A stretch of DNA of 9,460 bases from DATDCV01 sp036524155 (GCA_036524155.1 DATDCV010000378.1:1-9460); one strand, 5' to 3'; counted from the stretch's first letter, positions 1 to 6,848 are shown. The notes: generated by a model from the letters alone, not told the origin. Program-made: numbers and translations.

Positions 1-63
1 ATCGAGTATGTGGACTCGGAGGCGCCAGCGACCGGCACGGCGCGATTTTACCGGATGAAATAA
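1..63 (+). CDS. 3' end of a secreted-type protein with RFYR tail (partial)
   Basis: The frame starting at base 1 is open and ends at TAA 61-63, giving the last 20 residues of a protein: IEYVDSEAPATGTARFYRMK. The pattern of a Val-Asp pair, a short Pro/Ala/Gly stretch, then Arg-Phe-Tyr-Arg close to the C-terminus is the ending often seen on large exported repeat proteins of Verrucomicrobiota (recalled family knowledge). The 1026-residue protein later in this window ends similarly (NAGSPTRRYYRAFQLP). The parent protein lies outside the window, so its function cannot be assigned. A perfect hairpin begins one base after the stop. Confidence 0.7.
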   Translation: MEYVDSEAPATGTARFYRMK

Positions 64-83
64 TGCCTGGTTGGGACCAGGCA
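64..83 (+). terminator. Hairpin directly after upstream stop codon, possible terminator
   Basis: TGCCTGGT (64-71) and ACCAGGCA (76-83) form a perfect 8-bp stem with a 4-base loop TGGG. It starts immediately after the TAA of the upstream gene. No T-run follows (AACAATC), so it is not a textbook intrinsic terminator. It may stabilise the 3' end of the message or assist termination. Confidence 0.45.
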
Positions 84-319
84 AACAATCGGCGCGCCGT
101 GGGCGCACAAACCGTGTGGCGCCCATGACGTGCGATATCGCGGCGAACCGATGAAGCTCATCTGGCAAGGGGCAGCGGGGATGTATGGCGGTTTTCCTGG
201 GAGCGGGCGGCGTGAAGAACGGCGTCAGAAAAGGACAAAAGGGTAGAATGGCCGCTGCCGGATCGGCATGTCCTACATGTGGAGTGCGCGGCCCTACCTT
301 CCCCCGTTGATCCCGAACC
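84..319. other. Gene-free stretch upstream of enolase
   Basis: I see no supported gene here. It contains a second hairpin: TGGGCGCACA (100-109) pairs with TGTGGCGCCCA (115-125) with one bulged G and a 5-base loop. It also contains a 10-base palindrome GCGATATCGC at 132-141 and a small hairpin, CATGT/ACATG, at 267-279. The 100-125 hairpin could be a second 3'-end structure for the upstream gene. The palindrome has no recognised binding protein. Confidence 0.5.
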
Positions 320-347
320 TTGACTCGTCGTGCGCGCGCACTATCAT
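320..347 (+). promoter_or_regulatory. Sigma70-like promoter of enolase
   Basis: A -35 box TTGACT (320-325, 5/6 match to TTGACA) and a -10 box TATCAT (342-347, 5/6 match to TATAAT) are separated by 16 bases. Transcription would begin near 354, leaving a leader of about 35 bases before the enolase ATG at 390. This argues against the in-frame GTG at 330, which lies between the two boxes and would not be in the message. Confidence 0.6.
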
Positions 348-389
348 GCGCGGACCTTTCGAGAGAAACTGGAATTTGAAACTAAAATT

Positions 390-1679
390 ATGAGTACCAT
401 TTACGATATCAAAGCGCGCGAAATCCTCGATTCCCGGGGCAACCCGACGGTCGAAGTTGATGTTCTCCTGGCGGGAGGCGCGGTGGGGCGCGCGGCGGTA
501 CCGTCGGGGGCAAGCACGGGCGAGCATGAGGCGATCGAACTGCGCGACGGCGACAAGAAGCGGTTCCTGGGCAAAGGCGTCAGCAAGGCCGTAAAGAACG
601 TAAGGGAGAAGATTCTGCCGGCAGTGCAGGGGATCGATGCGCTCGAGCAGTTGACCGTAGACCGGATCATGCTGGATCTGGATGGAACCGAAACCAAATC
701 CAAACTCGGCGCCAACGCGATCCTGGCGGTATCGCTGGGGACCGCGAAAGCGGCGGCCGAGGCACTGGGCATGCCGCTGTTCAAGTACCTCGGCGGGCCG
801 AACGCCAAAGTGCTGCCGGTGCCGATGGCCAACGTGATCAACGGCGGCGCGCATTCGGATGCGCCGATCGATTTCCAGGAGTTTATGATCATGCCGCACG
901 GATTGCCCACCTTCAGCGAAGGCCTGCGCGCGCTGACGGAGATCTTTCACGCGCTGAAGAGCGTTCTCAAGAAGCGTGGTCTGAGCACCGCGGTGGGCGA
1001 CGAAGGCGGCTTCGCGCCGAAACTCGACAGCGTCGAGGATGCCGTGGAATCGATCCTCCAGGCGACGAAAGACGCGGGCTACAAAGCCGGCAAGCAGATC
1101 TTCCTCGCACTGGATGTCGCCGCATCCGAGTTCTACAACGGCAACGGCACTTACACCTTCAAGAAAAGCACCGGCAAGACGGTCAGCGGCGACGAGCTGA
1201 TTGATTTTTACGTGAAACTTTGCGGCAAATACCCCATCGTCAGCATCGAAGACGGCTGTGCCGAGGGCGATTGGAAGAACTGGAAAACGCTCACCGATAA
1301 GCTCGGGGGCAAGGTCCAGTTGGTCGGCGACGACGTGTTTGTCACGAACGTTAAGTTCCTCCAGAAAGGCATCGACACGGGGACAGCGAATTCGATTCTG
1401 GTGAAAGTGAACCAGATCGGGTCGCTGACCGAGACCCTGGACGCGGTAAGGCTCGCGCAGACGAACCGGTACACCGCGGTCATCAGCCATCGTTCGGGGG
1501 AGACTGAGGATGCGACGATTGCGGACATCGCGGTGGCGACGAACTGCGGCCAGATCAAGACCGGCTCGCTCAGCCGCTCCGACCGGCTGGCAAAGTACAA
1601 CCAGTTGCTGCGGATCGAGCAGGTTCTGGGCAAGAACGCGGTCTATGCCGGGACGACGGCTTTGCCGAAAGCCAGGTAA
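390..1679 (+). CDS. eno: Enolase (phosphopyruvate hydratase)
   Basis: Cytoplasmic glycolytic enzyme that interconverts 2-phosphoglycerate and phosphoenolpyruvate. The 429-residue length is the normal family length. Visible landmarks are the N-terminal AREILDSRGNPTVEVD, the mobile loop GASTGEHEAIE (40-50), NGGAHSDAPIDFQEFM with His155 and Glu164, and GDEGGFAP with the acid Glu205. The Mg ligands are Asp242 (ALDVA), Glu287 (SIEDG) and Asp314 (LVGDD). The catalytic Lys339 sits in VKVNQIGSLTET. The signature SHRSGETED (366-374) and GQIKTGSLSRSDR (387-399) close the barrel. No key residue is missing. The open frame extends upstream to a GTG at 330, but ATG 390 gives the standard MSTIYDIKAREI start and lies downstream of the promoter at 320-347. 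No clear Shine-Dalgarno precedes ATG 390. A hairpin follows the stop, so the gene is probably monocistronic. Confidence 0.98.
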   Translation: MSTIYDIKAREILDSRGNPTVEVDVLLAGGAVGRAAVPSGASTGEHEAIELRDGDKKRFLGKGVSKAVKNVREKILPAVQGIDALEQLTVDRIMLDLDGTETKSKLGANAILAVSLGTAKAAAEALGMPLFKYLGGPNAKVLPVPMANVINGGAHSDAPIDFQEFMIMPHGLPTFSEGLRALTEIFHALKSVLKKRGLSTAVGDEGGFAPKLDSVEDAVESILQATKDAGYKAGKQIFLALDVAASEFYNGNGTYTFKKSTGKTVSGDELIDFYVKLCGKYPIVSIEDGCAEGDWKNWKTLTDKLGGKVQLVGDDVFVTNVKFLQKGIDTGTANSILVKVNQIGSLTETLDAVRLAQTNRYTAVISHRSGETEDATIADIAVATNCGQIKTGSLSRSDRLAKYNQLLRIEQVLGKNAVYAGTTALPKAR

Positions 1680-1700
1680 GCCCAGGACCATTCGGGAATG

Positions 1701-1728
1701 GGGACGCGCTCGAACGCGTCCCTGTTGT
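1701..1728 (+). terminator. Probable enolase terminator
   Basis: GGGACGCG (1701-1708) and CGCGTCCC (1715-1722) form a perfect 8-bp GC-rich stem with loop CTCGAA. A short T-containing tail, TGTTGT (1723-1728), follows. It lies 21 bases after the enolase stop and ahead of the next gene's ribosome binding site. The tail is weak for an intrinsic terminator, so partial read-through into the next gene is possible. The GGGACGCG-TCGAA-CGCGTCCC form also resembles dispersed palindromic intergenic elements. Confidence 0.5.
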
Positions 1729-1745
1729 CGCGTAAGCAGATTCCT

Positions 1746-1753
1746 GGAAAGGA
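1746..1753 (+). promoter_or_regulatory. Ribosome binding site for the YqhD-type gene
   Basis: GGAAAGGA ends 9 bases before the GTG at 1763. This spacing selects GTG 1763 as the start, which also gives the family's usual N-terminus MQNFSYKNPTEIVFG. Confidence 0.6.
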
Positions 1754-1762
1754 CTGATCAGC

Positions 1763-2905
1763 GTGCAAAACTTCTCTTACAAGAACCCGACCGAGATCGT
1801 GTTCGGTCGTGGCATGATCGCCGAGATCGGCAGTCGCGTGCCGAAAGAGGGGCCGGTGCTGCTGCTGTATGGCGGCGGGTCGATCCGCCGCAACGGCGTT
1901 TACGACCAGGTGAAGGCGGCGCTCAAGGACCACCGGCTGATCGAATTCGGCGGCATCGAGCCGAACCCGGCGTACGAAACCTGTCTTCGGGCAGTAGATT
2001 TGGTGAAGCGGGAGCAGGTCCGCTTCCTGTTGGCAGTCGGGGGCGGTTCCGTGTTGGACGCCGCCAAGTTCATCGCCGCGGCCGCCTGTTTCAGCGGCCC
2101 GGATCCCTGGGAGATTTTGTGCACGCACGGTCAGAATGTCGGGGGCGCACTGCCGGTCGGCACGGTTTTGACGCTCCCGGCGACGGGGTCGGAGTCTAAT
2201 GGCAATGCGGTCATTTCGCGCCGCGCGACGCAGGAAAAGCGCGCCTTCTTTTCACAGTGCGTATTCCCGGTGTTTTCCGTGCTGGATCCCGAAACGACCT
2301 TTTCGCTGCCCCGCAAGCAGGTGCGCAACGGTATTGCCGATGCCTTCGTGCACGTGATGGAACAATACCTGACCTACCCGGTGGCCGCGCCGTTGCAGGA
2401 TCGCTTTGCGGAGTCCGTCGTTCAAACGCTCCTCGAGGTGGCGTCCGTGACTCTTGCCGAGCCGAATAATTACGACGCCCGGGCGTCGTTTATGTGGAGC
2501 GCGACCCTGGCGCTCAACACCCTGCTCGGTTGCGGTGTGCCTCAGGACTGGTCAACGCACATGATCGGCCACGAACTGACCGCGTTCTATGGCCTGGACC
2601 ATGCCGAGACATTGGCGATCGTGCTGCCGGGCGTGTGGCAGCACGAACTGGCGCGCAAGCAGGCCAAGCTTGAACAGCTCGGGCGCAGGATCTGGAACGT
2701 CCAGTCCGCGCCGGAAGCCATCGCGCGCACCGAGGCTTTTTTCCACTCGCTCGGCATGCCCACACGCCTGGGCGATTACCGGATCTCTCCGGCTGAAGCG
2801 GCGGAAAAAGTCCGTGCCCGACTGGCCGGCCGCGGTGGCGCGTTGGGGGAGCACGGAGACATCGACGCCGAGGCGGCCGCCGAGATCCTGCGCCAGCGGG
2901 CCTGA
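1763..2905 (+). CDS. yqhD: YqhD-type iron-containing alcohol dehydrogenase / aldehyde reductase
   Basis: Probably a cytoplasmic NADPH-dependent reductase of short-chain aldehydes to alcohols, belonging to the group III (Fe-ADH) family. The family role for YqhD is detoxification of reactive aldehydes. The 380-residue protein is close to the E. coli YqhD length (387, recalled). It has the N-terminal nucleotide-binding half with YGGGSI (36-41), FGGIEPNPAYET (62-73), AVGGGSVLDAAKF (91-103) and TLPATGSESNGNAV (137-150). The helical C-terminal half carries the metal site: Asp193 and His197 in NGIADAFVH, His266 in QDWSTHM, and His280 in GLDHAETLAIVLP. These align one residue off the E. coli ligands D194/H198/H267/H281, as recalled. 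The start is GTG with a good Shine-Dalgarno. It lies 83 bases after enolase with a hairpin between, so it may have its own promoter or rely on read-through. The exact aldehyde substrate is not visible from the sequence. Confidence 0.94.
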   Translation: MQNFSYKNPTEIVFGRGMIAEIGSRVPKEGPVLLLYGGGSIRRNGVYDQVKAALKDHRLIEFGGIEPNPAYETCLRAVDLVKREQVRFLLAVGGGSVLDAAKFIAAAACFSGPDPWEILCTHGQNVGGALPVGTVLTLPATGSESNGNAVISRRATQEKRAFFSQCVFPVFSVLDPETTFSLPRKQVRNGIADAFVHVMEQYLTYPVAAPLQDRFAESVVQTLLEVASVTLAEPNNYDARASFMWSATLALNTLLGCGVPQDWSTHMIGHELTAFYGLDHAETLAIVLPGVWQHELARKQAKLEQLGRRIWNVQSAPEAIARTEAFFHSLGMPTRLGDYRISPAEAAEKVRARLAGRGGALGEHGDIDAEAAAEILRQRA

Positions 2906-2934
2906 CCGCTGCCACGAGGCAGAGGCGGAAAGGC

Positions 2935-2971
2935 TAATGCGTAAAACGCAACGCGTAATGCCTGAAACGCA
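2935..2971. repeat. Imperfect 16-base direct repeat, 21-base period
   Basis: TAATGCGTAAAACGCA (2935-2950) is followed by TAATGCCTGAAACGCA (2956-2971), a 14/16 match. The spacer is short and similar in composition (ACGCG). It lies 30 bases after the yqhD stop. The repeat has a simple ACGC/TAATGC texture and no recognised function. Confidence 0.6.
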
Positions 2972-3152
2972 CGTGTAGGGGAGGAAGGGGAAAAATCGGC
3001 AGGCGGAAAACAGAAAGCAGGGATCCCAGTCGGGGGCTGTATCTGAATGGATCCTCGAAAGCCCTTAATCACTTCATAACGAATCTTCCCGCGACGGTTG
3101 CGACGAGGTCTTGCTCCGGCTGCGCTCTGATCCGGCGACACCAAAAAAGTCG

Positions 3153-3181
3153 TTGACACCGTCCCCTTTGCTTGAGATGAT
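3153..3181 (+). promoter_or_regulatory. Candidate promoter of the large repeat-protein gene
   Basis: A perfect -35 box TTGACA (3153-3158) is followed after 17 bases by GATGAT (3176-3181), a 4/6 match to the -10 consensus. Transcription would start near 3188, giving a leader of about 150 bases before ATG 3338. The -35 and spacing are good and the -10 is mediocre. Confidence 0.42.
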
Positions 3182-3337
3182 TTATCAAGAAGGCGGCAAG
3201 CCCAGGAGTGTCCGCTTCAGTTTCTCCCTCCGTCGCCTTTCGGTGAGGCCAACGTGAAAACAGGCCAGATGGACGTTGCACCTTTTTGGACGCGGTCGAA
3301 AGTCTGCGAACCGGTCTTCCATACCCACGCACTTCCT

Positions 3338-6300
3338 ATGAAAACCTCAGCTCTTGCAGTTCTGGTCACTACTCTGGGCGTGTGCCTCAGCCAAGCCCAG
3401 CCGACGAACGATATGTTCGTCAATCGCACCCTGATATCCGGAACCACTATAGTTGTTACCGGCAGCAACGATGGTGCAACAGTTGAGCCCGGTGAGCCCG
3501 ATCATGCCCTCTCCTTCGGAGGCGCCTCCATCTGGTGGACCTGGACTGCCCCTGCCAATTGCCGCGCCATCATCAGCACCGCCGGGAGCACCTTCAACAC
3601 GCTTCTGGGCGTTTATACCGGTTCGTCCGTCTCGGCTTTGACCGAGGTGGCGAGCAACGATGATGACCCCGGCCAGTTTAGCGGGTCCAGCAAAGTAACG
3701 TTTGATGCCATTGCCAATCAAACCTACCAAATCGCCGTGGACGGCTCTCTCGGCTCTCTGGGAGATGTGCAACTCGCGCTTACAGCGGGAATCCCGCCTC
3801 CGAACGATATGTTCGCCAATTCCACACCGATCACGGGCACTAATATTGTCCTGACCGGCAGCAATGTCCTCGCCACGAGCGAGCCGGGTGAGCCCGACCA
3901 TGCCTTCGCCTCTGGCGCCGCCTCCGTCTGGTGGACGTGGACTGCGCCTGACAATTACGCGGTTACCATCAGCACGGCCGGGAGCAGCTTCAACACGGTT
4001 CTGGGCGTTTACACCGGCTCGTCCGTATCGGCCTTGACCGCAGTGGCAGGCAATGACGATGCCGCCGGTGTGAGCACCAGCAAGGTGGTATTTGGTGCTA
4101 CCGCCAATCACACCTATCACGTCGCTGTAGACGGCTATGGCGGAGATTGGGGCACGGTGCAGCTTGAGCTTACGGTCGGGCCGCCGCCCCCGAACGATAG
4201 GTTCTCCAGCAGTACTTTGATCACCGGCACCGACGTTGTCTTGACCGGCAGCAACGTGGGCGCAACCAAGGAGCCCGGCGAGCCCGATCACTCCATCTAC
4301 GCTGGCGGCGCCTCCGTCTGGTGGACCTGGACGGCACCCGGCAATCATTCCGTGATCCTCAGCACCGCCGGGAGCAGCTTCAATACCCAGTTGGCGGTTT
4401 ACACCGGTTCCTCAGTGTCCTCCTTGACATTGGTCGCCAACAATGAAGATACCCCAGGTGGGATGACCAGCAAGCTCGCCTTTATTGCCGTCGCTAACCA
4501 AACCTACCATATCGTCGTGGATGGCTATGGCGGAGCTTCGGGCGATGTGCGGCTTGCGCTCACGGCCCAACCGCCTTTCGCCAATGATATGTTCGTCAAT
4601 CGCACCCGGATCAGCGGCACCAGTGTCGTCGTTATTGGCAGCAATGCCGGCGCAACTAAGGAACCGGGTGAACCCAACCACGGCAACAGTCCGGGCGGCG
4701 CCTCCGTTTGGTGGACCTGGACGCCGCTCCGCAGTCACGCCGTCACCCTCAGCACCTCCGGGAGCAGCTTTCTTACTCTCTTGGCCGTTTACACCGGCTC
4801 CTCAGTCTCGGCACTGACGGTGGTAACCAGCAGTGCCGAACTCGGCGGCAAAGTGGCTTTTTCTGCCATCGCCAATCAAACCTATCACATCGCTGTCGAT
4901 GGCTATAACGGAGCTTGGGGCGCGGTGCAACTTCAGCTCGATGCCGGACCTTGGGTGCGCACTGAAACCGCGGTCGAGGCCTGGGTCCGGCGTTACGACG
5001 GGCCGGGCGGCTTTAATGACGAGGCCAGCGCAGTGGCGGTGGACAGCAGCGACAACGTGATCGTCGCGGGAACTTCGTCCAGCAGCACAACGTTGTGGGA
5101 CTACACCACCATCAAGTATTCGAGCGCGGGAGTGCCGCTCTGGACCAGGCGCCACAACGGACCGGGCAACTCCAATGACGAAGCGCAGGCCATGGCGCTG
5201 GATCACAACAACAACGTGATCGTGACGGGAATGGACGTGGGCGATGGCACCGCATACGATTTCGCCACCGTCAAATACTCGAGCGATGGGGTCCTGCTCT
5301 GGACCGCACGTTACAGCGGGCCTCCAACTAGCGCCCGAAAATATGACGTCGCCTGGGGCGTGGCGGTGGATAGCAGCAACAACGTGATCGTGACGGGGTA
5401 TTCCGATGGTGCCGCCGCCAGCGCGATTTCGAGCGAGTATCTGACGATTAAGTATTCGAGTGCCGGCGAGCCGCTCTGGACCAACCGCTATAATGGGCCC
5501 GGGTCTCCGAGCTGGGGCATGGCCACAGCGGTGGCGGTGGATCGTGGCGACAACGTGATCGTGACGGGAACTTCCTCTCGCAGCGACGGAATTGGCGTGG
5601 ATTGTGCCACGATCAAATATTCGGGCGCGGGCCAGCCCCTCTGGACGAATCGCTACCCTGGGGGACCTTTTGCCTTGGCGATGGACAGCAACGACGAGGT
5701 AATCGTGGGGGGCGGGACTACGACAATCAAGTATTCGAGCGCCGGCGAGCCACTATGGACTAATTTCACCATTTCGGGCGTGGCCCTCGCGCTGGACGCC
5801 AGCAACAACGTGGTTGTGACGGGCGGTTCGCTCGCGACGGTTAAGTATTCGAGTGCGGGCGAGCCCCTTTGGACCAACCTCTGCAACCCTAACCCGGGGC
5901 AACCAGGCAGGGTTTCCCGGGCAGTGGCAATTGACCACAACAACGACGTGCTCGTCACCGGCTATTCCTCTGGCGCCCAAAACGCCGATTATGTGACCAT
6001 CAAGTACTCCAGCGCTGGGCAGCCGCTGTGGACCAACCGCTACAACGGTCCGGCGAATGGTGGTGACGACCCCACAGCGGTGGCGATCGATAGCCGCAAC
6101 AACGTCATCGTGACGGGCGGCTCCTACGGGGTCGGCTCCTCCGGCCAGATGGGCTCCGATTTTCTGACCGTAAAGTATGTCTGCGTCCCGTCCGTTCCGC
6201 CGCCGTTCTTGACCGGCTTGCAGTTGGCGAACGGCAATTTCCAGCTCCAGGTGGAGGATGTGTTGCAGCCCGGCACACTCGTGATCGAGGCGTCCGCAGA

Positions 6301-6418
6301 CCTGGGCGGGTGGGCGCCGGTCTTCACCAACGCCACACCCACTAACCCATTCTTGTATACGGTGCCAAACGCCGGCAGCCCTACACGACGCTACTACCGC
6401 GCATTCCAGTTACCCTGA
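3338..6418 (+). CDS. Secreted repeat protein: four PPC-like domains plus eight-repeat propeller
   Basis: Exported protein of 1026 residues with unknown role. Residues 1-21 are a Sec signal peptide (MKTSALAVLVTTLGVCLSQA, likely cut near Ala20). Residues 24-537 hold four beta-sandwich repeats of about 130 residues, resembling bacterial pre-peptidase C-terminal (PPC) domains. Each has NDxF, TGSN, EPGEPxH, a WWTWT core, ISTAGSSFxT, VYTGSSVSALT and a NQTYHIAVDGY end. Residues 549-948 form eight SBBP/propeller-like repeats with AVAVDSxNNVIVTG and TIKYSSAGEPLWT signatures. Residues 957-1026 form a small beta domain ending in RRYYRAFQLP, like the tail at 1-63. No protease or glycosidase active-site motif is visible. 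ATG 3338 was chosen because it begins the signal peptide; no Shine-Dalgarno is seen. The gene probably stands alone. A surface-adhesion or carbohydrate-binding role is possible but unproven. Confidence 0.93.
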   Translation: MKTSALAVLVTTLGVCLSQAQPTNDMFVNRTLISGTTIVVTGSNDGATVEPGEPDHALSFGGASIWWTWTAPANCRAIISTAGSTFNTLLGVYTGSSVSALTEVASNDDDPGQFSGSSKVTFDAIANQTYQIAVDGSLGSLGDVQLALTAGIPPPNDMFANSTPITGTNIVLTGSNVLATSEPGEPDHAFASGAASVWWTWTAPDNYAVTISTAGSSFNTVLGVYTGSSVSALTAVAGNDDAAGVSTSKVVFGATANHTYHVAVDGYGGDWGTVQLELTVGPPPPNDRFSSSTLITGTDVVLTGSNVGATKEPGEPDHSIYAGGASVWWTWTAPGNHSVILSTAGSSFNTQLAVYTGSSVSSLTLVANNEDTPGGMTSKLAFIAVANQTYHIVVDGYGGASGDVRLALTAQPPFANDMFVNRTRISGTSVVVIGSNAGATKEPGEPNHGNSPGGASVWWTWTPLRSHAVTLSTSGSSFLTLLAVYTGSSVSALTVVTSSAELGGKVAFSAIANQTYHIAVDGYNGAWGAVQLQLDAGPWVRTETAVEAWVRRYDGPGGFNDEASAVAVDSSDNVIVAGTSSSSTTLWDYTTIKYSSAGVPLWTRRHNGPGNSNDEAQAMALDHNNNVIVTGMDVGDGTAYDFATVKYSSDGVLLWTARYSGPPTSARKYDVAWGVAVDSSNNVIVTGYSDGAAASAISSEYLTIKYSSAGEPLWTNRYNGPGSPSWGMATAVAVDRGDNVIVTGTSSRSDGIGVDCATIKYSGAGQPLWTNRYPGGPFALAMDSNDEVIVGGGTTTIKYSSAGEPLWTNFTISGVALALDASNNVVVTGGSLATVKYSSAGEPLWTNLCNPNPGQPGRVSRAVAIDHNNDVLVTGYSSGAQNADYVTIKYSSAGQPLWTNRYNGPANGGDDPTAVAIDSRNNVIVTGGSYGVGSSGQMGSDFLTVKYVCVPSVPPPFLTGLQLANGNFQLQVEDVLQPGTLVIEASADLGGWAPVFTNATPTNPFLYTVPNAGSPTRRYYRAFQLP
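3407..4948 (+). repeat. Four tandem ~390-base repeats encoding PPC-like domains
   Basis: The units start at about 3407, 3803, 4193 and 4583. The last three are spaced exactly 390 bases (130 codons); the first is 396. Conserved blocks recur at the DNA level, for example GCCTCCGTCTGGTGGAC in units 2 and 3 and close variants in units 1 and 4. Protein landmarks are EPGEPDH, WWTWT, STAGSSF and VYTGSSVS. Unit 4 is the most divergent (WWTWTPLRSH, STSGSSFLT) and slightly shorter. The pattern implies tandem duplication within the gene. Confidence 0.9.
4982..6181 (+). repeat. Eight propeller-type repeats with two shortened units
   Basis: The LW/WV tryptophans fall at residues 549, 602, 655, 714, 769, 807, 845 and 898, giving spacings of 53, 53, 59, 55, 38, 38 and 53. 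A typical unit reads RYNGPG, then AVAVDSSNNVIVTG, then a variable loop, then TIKYSSAGEPLW. Units 5 and 6 have lost about 15 residues each, mainly the RYxGPG lead-in or the variable loop after VTG. The family resembles SBBP/beta-propeller repeats. The number of structural blades cannot be fixed from sequence alone. Confidence 0.85.
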
Positions 6419-6756
6419 ACGAAGGCTGGCTTGCCCGCGGCGATGCAAGGAACTCAAACTCTTTGTGGCGGCAGCAAACCAGGGTCACGGCGTGAACTCC
6501 GGCAGCTTGACGATGGCGCCGCCTTGGAGCGCCGATTGGTGCGCACAGTGTCCCGCGCACGTCGAGTTGGCCGATCCTGGCCGGTTATTGCCGCTCCGTG
6601 GGGTGTGGGTTCTTGCCGACTGAACACCCGCCTGGGGCCATGGTTCGGGAAGATCCGTGGCGGACCGGCCCCAGCGCTGGCTGTTGGTGCGCGCGTGCGG
6701 CCTTGACCGGCGCCTGCCGGCCCGGGATGGGGGCATTACCCACCTTGATAATTAAT

Positions 6757-6778
6757 GTAAGCAGGACTACTTGCTTAC
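6757..6778. promoter_or_regulatory. Inverted repeat GTAAGCA-8-TGCTTAC, possible operator
   Basis: GTAAGCA (6757-6763) and TGCTTAC (6772-6778) are perfect 7-base inverted arms separated by 8 bases. They lie next to an AT-rich island containing the -10-like GATAAT (6747-6752), about 80 bases before the oxidase start. The geometry fits a dimeric repressor or activator site, or an RNA hairpin. I do not recognise it as a known copper-regulator box. Confidence 0.35.
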
Positions 6779-6793
6779 CTCGCAGATCACGTT

Positions 6794-6826
6794 CTTCCCC
6801 GCGCCCGGTGGGCGCTCGCGGGGAAG
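6794..6826 (+). promoter_or_regulatory. Strong 10-bp hairpin in the leader of the multicopper oxidase gene
   Basis: CTTCCCCGCG (6794-6803) pairs perfectly with CGCGGGGAAG (6817-6826) around a 13-base loop that can itself pair CCC with GGG. It ends 31 bases before ATG 6858 and is not followed by a T-run. It could be an attenuator or an mRNA-stability or translation-control element. Confidence 0.4.
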
Positions 6827-6848
6827 CACACCAACAAAAATCATGTTT

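Larger units (their letters stand above)
2906..3337. other. Intergenic region between yqhD and the repeat-protein gene
   Basis: I see no supported gene. Contents: a weak 5-bp hairpin CTGCC/GGCAG at 2909-2922 just after the yqhD stop, an imperfect 16-base direct repeat at 2935-2971, and a candidate promoter at 3153-3181. The remainder would be a leader of about 150 bases for the following gene. A GTG at 3254 is in frame with that gene, but the 28 residues it would add are not signal-like and precede a perfectly formed signal peptide, so I treat this stretch as untranslated. Confidence 0.5.

Noticed and set aside
294..1691. A 465-codon open frame on the minus strand opposite enolase
   Set aside because: It is the antisense shadow of a well-conserved GC-rich gene; its translation is Arg/His/Asp-rich with no recognisable family, while the plus strand is unmistakable enolase.
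3254..3337. In-frame upstream extension of the repeat protein from GTG 3254
   Set aside because: The 28 added residues are not signal-like and would bury a textbook signal peptide that begins at ATG 3338.
3347..4348. A 333-codon minus-strand open frame opposite the PPC-like repeats
   Set aside because: Its apparent internal repeats are mirror images of the plus-strand tandem repeats; there is no signal peptide or family resemblance.
3407..6181. CRISPR-like or mobile-element interpretation of the periodic DNA
   Set aside because: The 390-base and ~159-base periodicities are in-frame protein-domain repeats; there are no short identical repeats with unique spacers and no transposase or terminal inverted repeats.
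6465..6623. A plus-frame open stretch ending ADPGRLLPLRGVWVLAD, with a Trp/Cys-rich middle
   Set aside because: It looked like a possible decayed gene remnant, but there is no convincing start and I cannot match it to a family.
6431..6706. A 91-codon plus-strand open frame between the repeat protein and the oxidase
   Set aside because: Arg/Gly-rich translation, no ribosome binding site, no family resemblance, and it overlaps several hairpins.
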